Source: an uncultured Bacilli bacterium | GTDB lineage: Bacteria; Bacillota_I; Bacilli_A; RF39; UBA660 | DNA: 64,000 bases | Direction of reading: 5' to 3' | Assembly: GCA_934183165.1 (NCBI GenBank) | Contig: CAKPRZ010000001.1 | Location: 122,606 to 186,605, forward strand | Part shown: positions 25,607-34,059 of the stretch, in pieces | Layout: the number at the start of each line of letters is the position of its first letter | Numbering within the stretch: the stretch's first letter is position 1 | Translations under genes and position numbers: made by a program | The notes under the pieces: generated by a model | The model's database searches: none | The model's input: the letters and a program-made list of their open reading frames with translations, nothing else | What the model was told of the DNA's origin: nothing

Positions 25607-27562
25607 TTATTTTCCTCTTTTGATAGCATCTTTATTAGCTTTGTATCTTCTAGCTTTATCAGGACTAACCTTAGCTCTAACAGTAGCTCCTTGTTTTGTA
25701 AGATTATCAGAATGAGCTTTAGTAACATCACTTGCATTTGCAACAACTGCAATCGAATTTCCGTCAGAAACAGCATCCATATTGGTTCTGTAATCCTCAA
25801 AAGCAGCATCAATTGTAGCATTACTGCCCAAGCTATAAGTTGATAAATATGTATCAGAAACAGCATCAGAAAGGGATTTATATATTGAACCGGCTGTAGT
25901 CATATCATAACTACTACCATTAAAACTAACAGTGGTTAAACCATTGCGAGCAGCATTTTCATATGCATCCTTAAACAAAGCATGTTGACCATTGCTAAAG
26001 CCCATTACATGTGATGCACCAGTGCTATCTTTATAACCAACATTTCCGACATTCAAACTACGATTAATAAAGCCTTTATCCCTTGCTGTATCTCTAATGG
26101 TTTTCAAATTACCAGCTGCTGCGTTCAAGTTTTTTGCATCCTCTAAATCTCTATCAACACCACTTTGTATACCAAGCATATCTTGGCCACGTGCACCCAT
26201 ACGACCCAACCAAGTTGAACCAGCAGAAGCAGCAGTAACTTTTCGCTGATTTATAGCTGATTGAGACTGCATAGCACCTCCAATGCCTTTAAATGGATTG
26301 CCTTTTGCAGCTCCTTTTGCACCTTGAGCTGTTCCTCTAAATGCACCAGCAACACCACCACCAAGGCCTTTCATTGCACCCATAAATCCATTTTGACCAG
26401 CAGCCTTTGCTGAAGCAATACCACCAGCAACACCACCAGCAAAGCCAGTTACACCACCAGCAATTGCACCAGTAGCTGCTCCAAGTGCTTTCAAACCACC
26501 AAAGATTCCTCCACCACCAGAGTCCTTAATACCCATAGCGTCTTTTATAAACTTTGGTGCATCTTTAGCAAACTTAAACAAACCAATTGTTAAAAATATT
26601 ATTAAGAAGCTTCTAGTCATAAAACTAGTATGAGCTTTTATCTGTGTCCCAAAAATACCATTCTCAGTAAATAAATTACCTATTAGTAGCATCAATAGAT
26701 AAACCGTACCAACTTTTATAAAAACGTCTAAATACGTAGAAATATACATTTTTAACCAAGATGAGAATGCGCCATCCTTAGATGCTTTTGGATCTATATA
26801 TGACATTATAGGAATTGGAGCTATCATCTGCAACACCATAATTTTAAACACCCTTACTGCGACGTCAATAGCTATTCCTAATAAAATCACTACTAACATA
26901 ATTCCAGCAACAGTGGTCAATGGCCACATATATTTATAATCAAATTTGCCAGAATCATTAATATTTATAGAATTTTCAAAAGTATCAAAATCAGAAATGG
27001 CTGCTTTTAATCCCGTTTCACAATTAGATTTACTACTTTCACAATCAGTCTTATAATATAGGCTTCCCAGCATCATAAGTGCTATAGATTCACCATCACT
27101 ACCACTATTCTTATTGACTTCATTACTATCCACACCCAACACAACTTGTGGTAAGGTTTTTAATACACCTCTTTGTAAAACATTTAATAATGTTCCTTTA
27201 CTACCACCCGGAACTGTTATTTCCTCAAAGAACAATATTGGTACAAAAATAATTAGTACTAGCATAACAATAGTTCTAGAGATTAATTTACCAACTCCCT
27301 TTTCTTTATCAGTCATAGCATCAGGATTAACGATGTATTGAATAAATGAAAAAGTAAGTTTAAACACCATAAATATGGCTAATACAACATAAATTCTTCT
27401 ATATATAGTATTTACGAAGGTTGGATTAGCAAACAAATCAGATAAATTCAAAATTCCTTCTAATGTCCATCCAATTAGTTTATAAATAACAGCATCTATA
27501 GCTGCAAAAAAAGGTCTTATAAGCTTATTAAACCAATTTACGCTATCGAAAGTAAAAATCAT
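25607..27562 (-). CDS. TrbL/VirB6-like polytopic membrane protein
   Basis: 651 residues. About six to seven membrane helices in the first 340 residues with a loop of about 70 residues outside (Cys-containing, about 145-205), then a very Gly/Ala-rich stretch (GGIFGGLKALGAATGAIAGGVTG..., about 348-430) and a hydrophilic C-terminus of about 200 residues. This architecture is that of VirB6/TrbL channel proteins. The signature core WPLTTVAGIMLVVILLG..AIDVAVRVF is present. Start overlaps the previous stop by 4 bases (ATGA) with GAGGAGG upstream. Confidence 0.87.
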   Translation of the reverse strand: MIFTFDSVNWFNKLIRPFFAAIDAVIYKLIGWTLEGILNLSDLFANPTFVNTIYRRIYVVLAIFMVFKLTFSFIQYIVNPDAMTDKEKGVGKLISRTIVMLVLIIFVPILFFEEITVPGGSKGTLLNVLQRGVLKTLPQVVLGVDSNEVNKNSGSDGESIALMMLGSLYYKTDCESSKSNCETGLKAAISDFDTFENSININDSGKFDYKYMWPLTTVAGIMLVVILLGIAIDVAVRVFKIMVLQMIAPIPIMSYIDPKASKDGAFSSWLKMYISTYLDVFIKVGTVYLLMLLIGNLFTENGIFGTQIKAHTSFMTRSFLIIFLTIGLFKFAKDAPKFIKDAMGIKDSGGGGIFGGLKALGAATGAIAGGVTGFAGGVAGGIASAKAAGQNGFMGAMKGLGGGVAGAFRGTAQGAKGAAKGNPFKGIGGAMQSQSAINQRKVTAASAGSTWLGRMGARGQDMLGIQSGVDRDLEDAKNLNAAAGNLKTIRDTARDKGFINRSLNVGNVGYKDSTGASHVMGFSNGQHALFKDAYENAARNGLTTVSFNGSSYDMTTAGSIYKSLSDAVSDTYLSTYSLGSNATIDAAFEDYRTNMDAVSDGNSIAVVANASDVTKAHSDNLTKQGATVRAKVSPDKARRYKANKDAIKRGK

Positions 27563-28830
27563 TTAATTACCTCCTCGCAATTAGAAGCATTTTTATCAAA
27601 ATAACTAGAATCAATCCAGTTAATCATTACGCTAACTAAAAGAGGTATAAAGAATAATGCAACAGCAGCAACTGCACGCTTAATTGCTTTAGATGTTGCT
27701 TTTTTCATAGCATCTTGATCTTGTGAAATAACAGCTTGTCCAAAGTCTACAGACATTAATATAATCAATAATATAGGTGCACCTATTCTTACCCATTTTA
27801 AGACAAGTTGAATTACTGCTTTTAAATCTTCATCTATTAAGTGACCACAATTAATAACAGTTGTCCCAGGATTATAAGCAGTAATAGTTGCTGATTTTGT
27901 AATATTCTTATAAAGATTTTTGGCACTTGTAGCATTTCTTGTAGCTTCCTTTTTTTGTTCCTTTGTTAATTCAGTAGATGTATTTACAATTTGTTGATAA
28001 TGATTAAGTGCTTCATTTAATTGATTAAGTTTCTGTTGTGTTTTTTCATTATTATTATCGACTAAAAAAGCACAATACTTAGGATAATTTTGGTCTCCTA
28101 TTTTTGTATAGTAATTACTTGCAATAGTATTATACATAGCATTGATTTTTGCTATTTCTATTGCTGCTGATGTACCATTAACATTGTTTTTTTTAGACAA
28201 TTGATCTATACTAGTATTAATTTTTTTTGAAATATCCTTATTATTAGAATCCTTAACAGTATATCTTAATTCAAAATTACCATTATTTACTACGTTTAAT
28301 AAATTAGAACCTCCAGCAGAGCATGATTTTAATGTTTTATCATCACCAATTTCTAAGGGAGTATATATTTTTGCTTTATATTTATTATCAGACATTTTTA
28401 CACTTGCATCAGAAACATTAAAATAGACTTCCCCGTCTGCTCTATGATTTGTAGCTACTGAAAAAGTAGAATTGTTATCCCTATTTAAGTAAAGCTTAGA
28501 AGGACAATAAAATGTTTTTACACTACTATCATAAACAGTTAAAGAAGAAGGCGAATCATGACATTCACCCCTAGTGAAAGGCATGTTTATAGCATCCGAA
28601 TGTAAATATCCTAAAGAACATGCCGCAACAGCCTCACCATTATCATAAAGCCATAACGATAACACTTTACCATTATCATACTGATATATTTCCCACTTTG
28701 TATCAGACATAGGAATAGCAGTTTTATATACACACTCACCCACTTTAGTTTTAGCAAACACCTCTTTATTAAAAGCTAAAAAGCTAACCATAAATACAAA
28801 AATCAACACCAAAGCTTTCTTTAATTTCAT
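27559..28830 (-). CDS. Exported protein with C-terminal VirB2/TrbC-like pilin domain
   Basis: 423 residues. Signal peptide (about 1-26, ending VFAKT), extracellular domain of about 300 residues with Cys (GECVYKT, AACSLGY, GECHDSP, FYCPSK, SCSAGG, YCAFL), then two membrane helices (about 340-362 and 383-406) around the cytoplasmic loop DFGQAVISQDQDAMKKATSK. The same helix-loop-helix unit forms the 120-residue protein at 30142-30504 (DLGKAVMSQDDKEIKGATGK). So this is a VirB2-type subunit with a large N-terminal exported domain. TGA stop, ATGA overlap with the VirB6-like gene. Confidence 0.78.
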   Translation of the reverse strand: MKLKKALVLIFVFMVSFLAFNKEVFAKTKVGECVYKTAIPMSDTKWEIYQYDNGKVLSLWLYDNGEAVAACSLGYLHSDAINMPFTRGECHDSPSSLTVYDSSVKTFYCPSKLYLNRDNNSTFSVATNHRADGEVYFNVSDASVKMSDNKYKAKIYTPLEIGDDKTLKSCSAGGSNLLNVVNNGNFELRYTVKDSNNKDISKKINTSIDQLSKKNNVNGTSAAIEIAKINAMYNTIASNYYTKIGDQNYPKYCAFLVDNNNEKTQQKLNQLNEALNHYQQIVNTSTELTKEQKKEATRNATSAKNLYKNITKSATITAYNPGTTVINCGHLIDEDLKAVIQLVLKWVRIGAPILLIILMSVDFGQAVISQDQDAMKKATSKAIKRAVAAVALFFIPLLVSVMINWIDSSYFDKNASNCEEVIK

Positions 28831-28870
28831 AAAAAACCTCTCCCAACTATTTATCTACTAATATCAGTAT

Positions 28871-28919
28871 AACATAAAAATAACAATAGAAAAAGTAATT
28901 TCTATTGTTATTTTATGTT
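28871..28919. terminator. Long hairpin terminator
   Basis: 21-bp inverted repeat, one A bulge, AACATAAAAATAACAATAGA... (28871-28892) against 28899-28919, loop AAGTAA. It lies just past the stop of the 375-residue gene and separates it from the VirB2-domain gene, which therefore probably has its own start of transcription. Confidence 0.7.
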
Positions 28920-28922
28920 TTA

Positions 28923-30050
28923 TTATTTAATTAAATATGGATCAGTTTCAGTACCAGTTCCACCAGCAAATATTACATTCTTGTTAAGATTAGTAACTAG
29001 TCTAGCTGTTTTTAAACTTGATAATTTTGATGATGTAGAATTATTATAAATACCATAACCTATATAACTTTTTTCTGATGAAGTTGTTAATAACCAAAAA
29101 CTTCTATTATACTTTAATAAATAATTATAATTACTACAATTATAACTATCCAACCTTTTACAATTAGTATCTAAACTTGCATTAATAAAATCATATACAG
29201 TCAACAAACTAAGAGGTTCATTTTGCAATATATTTCTACATTCTACACTGCCATCGTTCTTTGTCTCACTTAATTTTCTACTTCCAACGCAAATATCTTT
29301 AAAAACTATTTTTTCTTTTACTATATCAGAAAGTGTACTTGAATTATAATAGTCAGAAATATTTCTTCTAATAATACTCTTATAATAATCATTTATACCA
29401 GCATTTTCATTCTTAGTATTATTATATCTATCATCCCAAACACTACTTAATCTAGTCTTTTTGTCATTTTCTTGTATAATTTCTAAACTGTAATCACTAT
29501 TAATTTTTACTATACGCCACAAAAATTCATCTAATTTTATAAAATTATTAACATAATCTCCTCTAAATACATAAACAGTTTCTTTCCCTTTAGTTTTAGT
29601 CGAGTATTGTTCTTTTTTATATAAGCCATCATCCTTTGATACTACCTTACTGATTAATTCTTCATACAAATAAGTAGTAGTATATTTATCACCACAATTT
29701 AAATATGGTGAATAATTGTAATAATCTCCCGATTTAGTAACAATTACTTTACCACTACATGCTACATTCTTATCTTTCTGGTATTTGGATAAATCTTTAA
29801 TATAACCTTCTTCTTTTAATAAAGAAGCATCAACCTCAACTTCATCATTATCATTAAGTGGCAATGCATCTTTTTTGTTTGCATAATATTTTCTTGCACC
29901 AGAAACCAATTTAGATTCTATTTCTGAATAACTTAATGAACTGTTTTTAATCATTCCAACAATCAATACTATTATAACTATCAATATAATTGCACCAATA
30001 CCAATTCCAAAACTTATAAGCATTTTTTTTGCTTTTTCATCAATCTGCAT
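28923..30050 (-). CDS. Single-pass extracellular protein of pseudopilin-associated type
   Basis: 375 residues from ATG 30050 (GGAGGTTAAC directly upstream; longer start rejected). Membrane helix at about 8-30, then a domain SYSEIESKLVSGARKYYANKK...CSGKVIVTKSG..YSPYLNCGDKY that resembles the globular head of pseudopilins, then an LWRIVKIN-type domain (FLWRIVKINSDYSLEII) common in surface proteins of gut Firmicutes, ending ETDPYLIK. Cys pairs suggest disulfides. No short leader ending in Gly, so it is probably not processed by prepilin peptidase. It sits between the two VirB2-like genes, which suggests a tip or decoration role. Confidence 0.62.
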   Translation of the reverse strand: MQIDEKAKKMLISFGIGIGAIILIVIIVLIVGMIKNSSLSYSEIESKLVSGARKYYANKKDALPLNDNDEVEVDASLLKEEGYIKDLSKYQKDKNVACSGKVIVTKSGDYYNYSPYLNCGDKYTTTYLYEELISKVVSKDDGLYKKEQYSTKTKGKETVYVFRGDYVNNFIKLDEFLWRIVKINSDYSLEIIQENDKKTRLSSVWDDRYNNTKNENAGINDYYKSIIRRNISDYYNSSTLSDIVKEKIVFKDICVGSRKLSETKNDGSVECRNILQNEPLSLLTVYDFINASLDTNCKRLDSYNCSNYNYLLKYNRSFWLLTTSSEKSYIGYGIYNNSTSSKLSSLKTARLVTNLNKNVIFAGGTGTETDPYLIK

Positions 30051-30118
30051 GTTAACCTCCATAATTATTATCAATAATTATATGATATCTCAAGTTTTAT
30101 GTTTAATCAAGAAATATT

Positions 30119-30158
30119 AAAAAAAAAAGACTAATGAAATTTTATGAGTCCTCATTAG
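30119..30158 (-). terminator. Intrinsic terminator overlapping the VirB2-like stop
   Basis: CTAATGA (30131-30137) / TCATTAG (30152-30158), loop of 14 bases containing the stop, followed on the minus strand by a long U tract (plus-strand A run 30117-30128). Confidence 0.75.
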
Positions 30159-30504
30159 CATCATTCCAACAAGCAAGCCAGTTGTTGTTACCTCTTTCTT
30201 GTCCTTCACCAGCTTCCGCGTTAGAATCACCTGTTTTACCAAGCCAACTGAATACGACAGTAACAAGAGTAGTAACAAAGAATACAGCTACTGCCATAAT
30301 TGCTCTTTTAATTAATTTACCTGTTGCTCCTTTAATTTCTTTATCATCTTGTGACATAACAGCTTTACCTAAGTCAATAGTTCCAAACAAAATCAAAAGA
30401 ATTGGAATACCTATTTGAATTACAGGAAAAACACCTTTTCTTATAAACTTAACTACTGGTAAAAGCCCCCCACAGTTATCCATAATTTGAAATAAATCTA
30501 ACAT
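30142..30504 (-). CDS. VirB2/TrbC-like pilin subunit
   Basis: 120 residues. Short N-terminus, two membrane helices (about 29-50 and 75-98) with the basic/acidic loop DLGKAVMSQDDKEIKGATGK between, and a short polar tail. This is VirB2/TrbC topology. Homologous to the C-terminal domain of the 423-residue protein. AGGAGG before ATG, its own consensus promoter and its own terminator: a monocistronic, presumably highly expressed subunit. Confidence 0.8.
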   Translation of the reverse strand: MLDLFQIMDNCGGLLPVVKFIRKGVFPVIQIGIPILLILFGTIDLGKAVMSQDDKEIKGATGKLIKRAIMAVAVFFVTTLVTVVFSWLGKTGDSNAEAGEGQERGNNNWLACWNDANEDS

Positions 30505-30530
30505 TTTTAATTCCTCCTAAATCTACAATA

Positions 30531-30559
30531 AATATATCAATATTTAACATTAATGTCAA
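30531..30559 (-). promoter_or_regulatory. Consensus promoter of the VirB2-like gene
   Basis: Minus strand: -35 TTGACA (30554-30559), 17-base spacer, -10 TATATT (30531-30536), 27 bases from the gene start. The best -35 match seen in the window. Confidence 0.82.
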
Positions 30560-30574
30560 TATTTATTGAGTACA

Positions 30575-31537
30575 TTATTTTCTCCTAACAAGACCTAATC
30601 TTGCTAAAAGGTTTATTATGCTATCTTGTCTACTACGATCATCAAAAGGTGGTATAACATCAAATAATCTTGAACCACATTCTTTTTCAAATTCTCTAAT
30701 ATCACTTTTAGTTAAACAACATTTATTCAAAACAATCTTTTTTCCAGCTATTCTTGAAAAAATCATCCTGTTTTTCATCATAAGTTTATTCATCTTTATT
30801 AATGATGGTTCAACTAAATATAATACATCAGTACATAAATCTGGTTCAGCATCATTCAAATCAACTAATACTACCTGTGAATTTATTTTTAATAATAAAC
30901 CAGATAATCCAGTTTTATTAGTTGATAGCATTTCTTTATCATTAAAGTATAAAAAATCTTTTTTATTAACTTCAACTGCAGTTGCACTTATTTTCTGATT
31001 ATTAACAAGTTCTTTATACAACATATAAGTAAGTGTTGTAGCACCTGCTCCTTCAGTAACATTTTTTATACCTATTACTATTTTCATTTGTCCAGAATTA
31101 CCTGTATTACTTGGTGCATTGCCTTGCATTACCGGTACTACTGGAGGTGGTGCAGCATCTATTTGATGAAGATGTGCAACATCTTTATATGAATTAGGGT
31201 GTTGTAGTAAATATAAAACTCCTTCCGAGTTAGTAGTAAAGTTATAAAATCCCATTGAGATTAATTTAGATAAAAAATAACTACTAGCCACCTCTGTTGA
31301 GGAAGGAATAATTAATATTATTTTATCAACAGGTAATCCAATTGATAATTTTTGATAAGTTAAAATATTAGTATAGTCTTTTAATGCTGTAACATCGATA
31401 ATCATGCGTGAAAAAAAGAAGTTAGAAAAATTAGCTATAATCTGTTCAACATCAAATTCACCATGAATAGATTTTATAACTTCAACATTTAAACTATTGG
31501 TAATATTATCCTGTTGATTAGATATTATAACATTCAT
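30575..31537 (-). CDS. CpaE-like protein with degenerate P-loop
   Basis: 320 residues. N-terminal region (1-130) of receiver-like fold as in CpaE, a Pro-rich linker (AAPPPVVPVM), then a MinD/ParA-like domain beginning MKIVIGIKNVTEGAGATTLTYML. The place of the KGGxGKT nucleotide loop reads TEGAGATT: both lysines are gone. Later blocks (LVDLNDAEPDLCTDVLYL, FSRIAGKKIVLNKCCLTKSDI) keep the family layout. CpaE/TadZ anchors Tad pilus machinery at a site in the cell; this one probably binds without ATP hydrolysis. Last gene of the pilin transcription unit. Confidence 0.72.
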   Translation of the reverse strand: MNVIISNQQDNITNSLNVEVIKSIHGEFDVEQIIANFSNFFFSRMIIDVTALKDYTNILTYQKLSIGLPVDKIILIIPSSTEVASSYFLSKLISMGFYNFTTNSEGVLYLLQHPNSYKDVAHLHQIDAAPPPVVPVMQGNAPSNTGNSGQMKIVIGIKNVTEGAGATTLTYMLYKELVNNQKISATAVEVNKKDFLYFNDKEMLSTNKTGLSGLLLKINSQVVLVDLNDAEPDLCTDVLYLVEPSLIKMNKLMMKNRMIFSRIAGKKIVLNKCCLTKSDIREFEKECGSRLFDVIPPFDDRSRQDSIINLLARLGLVRRK

Positions 31538-31561
31538 TTTCTTCCCTCTTTCTTCTTTTTA

Positions 31562-32038
31562 TTAAGGTGCTACTGCACCACCAACTAATACATTAGAATA
31601 AGTGTCCTCGCCACTATATCCATTATTGCAGTTTGCTATTCCAAGACCTCCAAGATCTTTTACATAGTTTCCCGTTTCAATCGTTTTTGTCTCGCCACTA
31701 ACAGGAATTTTAGGGTTAAATGCTTTACCAAATATATTTCTATCCATTTGCATATAAACAATAACTTTTACAGTGAACCCGATTCGTTCACTACCTCTAT
31801 AAACCTCTTTGTAGCAAGCTTTGATATCTCTTCCACTATATACGCTGCCCTTACCGACCATGTAATTAGCAAGTGTGTCTTTATCTACGCCCTCATTCTG
31901 TTCGATATAATTAATCATATCATTTTTTAATCTAAAAGTTTGCCCATAGCTTATGAAAAAGGCTACCATAATAATAAATATTAATATTATTCCGGCAGCT
32001 AAACCCATAAGTAAGGCTCCACCCGTGGCCTCTTTCAT
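31562..32038 (-). CDS. Pilin-like protein with MKEATG leader (major)
   Basis: 158 residues. Begins MKEATG directly followed by a hydrophobic helix (GALLMGLAAGIILIFIIMVA), then a hydrophilic domain of about 125 residues with two Cys (DIKACYKE, IANCNNG). A six-residue charged leader ending in Gly before the helix fits Flp-type prepilins cut by prepilin peptidase. The usual Glu at +5 is missing. The next gene upstream has the same six residues. TAAAAGGTGATAAG ribosome site. Inferred as a pilin or pseudopilin of the adjacent Tad system. Confidence 0.7.
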   Translation of the reverse strand: MKEATGGALLMGLAAGIILIFIIMVAFFISYGQTFRLKNDMINYIEQNEGVDKDTLANYMVGKGSVYSGRDIKACYKEVYRGSERIGFTVKVIVYMQMDRNIFGKAFNPKIPVSGETKTIETGNYVKDLGGLGIANCNNGYSGEDTYSNVLVGGAVAP

Positions 32039-32053
32039 CTTATCACCTTTTAA

Positions 32054-32239
32054 TTACTTAATTAAACTATAATCAATATATGTAGTACTTCCAATATTTC
32101 TAACTTCAATATTATTAACTTCTTTTTGAATTTTGTTGTTAATTAAAGGCCATATAACTGTTGTTCCTAAAGCTAAAACAGCTATAATACCTACAATAAC
32201 AACGATAGTCATTGTCATATCTCCAGTCGCTTCTTTCAT
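32054..32239 (-). CDS. Short Flp-like pilin with MKEATG leader
   Basis: 61 residues. MKEATG, then a helix DMTMTIVVIVGIIAVLALGTTV and a short polar tail (NKIQKEVNNIEV...). Size and layout match Flp/TadA-class pilins (50-65 residues). The same leader as the 158-residue neighbour is encoded with different codons (GAA/GAG, GCG/GCC, ACT/ACG, GGA/GGT), so the amino acids are under selection. First gene of a unit with its own promoter. Probably the main fibre subunit. Confidence 0.72.
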   Translation of the reverse strand: MKEATGDMTMTIVVIVGIIAVLALGTTVIWPLINNKIQKEVNNIEVRNIGSTTYIDYSLIK

Positions 32240-32273
32240 AAAATATTACTCTCCCTTCTACTATTACATTATT

Positions 32274-32302
32274 ATTATAACCAAATTTTTTTTATTTTAC
32301 AA
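32274..32302 (-). promoter_or_regulatory. Promoter of the pilin unit
   Basis: Minus strand: -35 TTGTAA (32297-32302), 17-base spacer, -10 TATAAT (32274-32279). It lies between a terminator and the short pilin gene. Confidence 0.78.
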
Positions 32303-32328
32303 TAGTTTTGTGTTAACTTTACACTATT

Positions 32329-32352
32329 AAAAAAGTGAACATTACAGTCCAC
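32329..32352 (-). terminator. Intrinsic terminator between TadC-like and pilin genes
   Basis: GTGAAC (32335-32340) / GTCCAC (32347-32352; one G-U pair), 6-base loop, U tract from the A run at 32329-32334. It splits the locus into assembly and pilin units. Confidence 0.65.
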
Positions 32353-32360
32353 ATTAATAA

Positions 32361-33149
32361 TTAAAAACTAAACATAAATAACATTGAGAACATAAGTACA
32401 AGTAACATACCTCCACCAGTTACAACTAGCATTATCATAGTTCTTCTTTCCATCCAATCAAGTCTGGATTTATACTTAACTTCTCTTGCTTTATTTTGAA
32501 GTGATGAAACTGATTTAGAAAAAAGTACTAATTGTTGATGTTTATTCTCTTGTGCTCCTAAACTAAGTCTATATAAAAGTCTCATCATACGCATTGAATC
32601 TTTTACTGGATATTCAATAGCAAAATCCATATATGGTTGAATTGATGAATCACCTGCATCTATTTTAGCAACCATCTCTCTTAACCCTTTTTTAAATATT
32701 TCTGGAGCTTCTTCAATAGATCTTGATAACGCTACTGGAACAGTATAATTTTGACAAAGAATTTCAAGTCCCTTTAAATAATATGGTAACATTTGATCTA
32801 CTTTTTGCATCTCTTGTTTATAATATTTTTTTAAGGAAAAATATGGAATTTTATATACTATAAAAGTACCACCTAATATTTTTAAAATACTCCATACACT
32901 CATATTAGTTATATAAAATAATGTCATTAAAAGAAGAACATATCCTGAAAGTCTTATTCTTTTACTATATAAAATATTAGGATCAGCATCAGATCCATAT
33001 TTAGCATTAACTAAGAAATTATAATCTTTTTCTCTTAAATAGTTAACACTTGAGTCACTTGATATAATAAATTTTTGTAATGTTGTTTTATTATTATAAA
33101 CAACTATAAATAATATTAAACCTAATACAATAAAAATTTCTATATTCAT
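32361..33149 (-). CDS. tadC: TadC-like type II/IV-pilus membrane platform protein
   Basis: 262 residues. Membrane helices at the N-terminus (about 5-20), at about 76-110 and at the C-terminus (about 237-258), with a central helical T2SSF-type region (LPYYLKGLEILCQNYTVPVALSRSIEEAPEIFK). Fits the GspF-type platform family but is shorter than typical TadC (about 300). Overlaps the TadB-like gene by 1 base (TAATG). Would form the inner-membrane platform with TadB, driven by CpaF. Confidence 0.78.
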   Translation of the reverse strand: MNIEIFIVLGLILFIVVYNNKTTLQKFIISSDSSVNYLREKDYNFLVNAKYGSDADPNILYSKRIRLSGYVLLLMTLFYITNMSVWSILKILGGTFIVYKIPYFSLKKYYKQEMQKVDQMLPYYLKGLEILCQNYTVPVALSRSIEEAPEIFKKGLREMVAKIDAGDSSIQPYMDFAIEYPVKDSMRMMRLLYRLSLGAQENKHQQLVLFSKSVSSLQNKAREVKYKSRLDWMERRTMIMLVVTGGGMLLVLMFSMLFMFSF

Positions 33150-34042
33150 TATTCAGCCCCCACATTCTCATTATAATATTTTTCACCAGAAAGTAAGAAA
33201 TATGAATTAATCCATAATAATGCATGAAGGGCAACCTTTACAATTATATTATCCTGAATTTCAATATATTTATCAACTCCCAAGATTCCTTGAATAAGTA
33301 CAACCATAAAATATAAAACTAATCCAAAGGTAATAAATTTACTATGGAAATTTTTTCTATCAATTCTATCCGCATATACTCCTTCAACTAATTGGTCAAT
33401 ATCAAGTAACATATTTTCTAATATATCATTCGAATCTCTAGAACCTTCTTTAGTTATCTGTAAAAATAATTGATGCATATTTTTAGACATATAAAAGTCA
33501 TATTTTGAGTTCATATAATTAATTGATTCATGGACATCCCCATTTTGATACGCTAAATCTATCATCATTTTAACATCTGATTTAACAGGATCTTCTAATA
33601 CTCCAGAATTATATACTCCTTCTAATGCTTTTACAAAACTTTGAGTAATTTGAAATTCCATAATAGTATTAGTTGTATATGTCTGAATCTGTTCAAATAT
33701 AAATTCACTATATAGTCTTTTACATCTTAAATATGACAAATATGGAATTAATATAAATACAAACAAGCAATATACTATTGAAACAACAATGTTATAGAAA
33801 TATAAATAAGTAATTAAGAATGTACCACCTATAAATATTATAAATTGTATTAAATATTCTTTAGGTGTCATCTCCATTCCCATATCTTTTATTTTCTTAC
33901 GCATCATTTTAAATGAATATGGTGCATATTTTTCATATAGATTAGTACCAGTATTATTGATAAATTTATAGAATTTTTCACCACTTCTTAAATAGTTAAC
34001 AACTATAAAAAGTAATATTGCACCTACTATTAAGTACTCCAT
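33149..34042 (-). CDS. tadB: TadB-like membrane platform protein
   Basis: 297 residues. Helices at about 3-18, 66-105 and 240-290; the central hydrophilic part has the TadB phrase EFQITQSFVKALEGVYNSGV, a T2SSF-type domain. AAGAAGGTGAAG ribosome site. Partner of the 262-residue TadC-like protein. The sequence is far from the second TadB at 47483-48487, so the two Tad loci are not a recent duplication. Confidence 0.8.
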   Translation of the reverse strand: MEYLIVGAILLFIVVNYLRSGEKFYKFINNTGTNLYEKYAPYSFKMMRKKIKDMGMEMTPKEYLIQFIIFIGGTFLITYLYFYNIVVSIVYCLFVFILIPYLSYLRCKRLYSEFIFEQIQTYTTNTIMEFQITQSFVKALEGVYNSGVLEDPVKSDVKMMIDLAYQNGDVHESINYMNSKYDFYMSKNMHQLFLQITKEGSRDSNDILENMLLDIDQLVEGVYADRIDRKNFHSKFITFGLVLYFMVVLIQGILGVDKYIEIQDNIIVKVALHALLWINSYFLLSGEKYYNENVGAE

Positions 34043-34059
34043 ACTTCACCTTCTTTCAA

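Noticed and set aside
24737..27562. Possibility that TGA encodes Trp (Mollicutes code 4)
   Set aside because: Two genes end at TGA inside ATGA overlaps with a well-defined next gene, all Trp codons seen are TGG, and no protein requires read-through.
28831..28922. Long hairpin as a mobile-element end or attachment site
   Set aside because: Single copy, directly behind a stop codon and with a short U run; best read as a terminator.
17527..30504. Integrative conjugative element
   Set aside because: T4SS parts are present, but no relaxase, integrase, replication gene, cargo or flanking direct repeats are visible in the window. Kept only as an alternative to test outside it.
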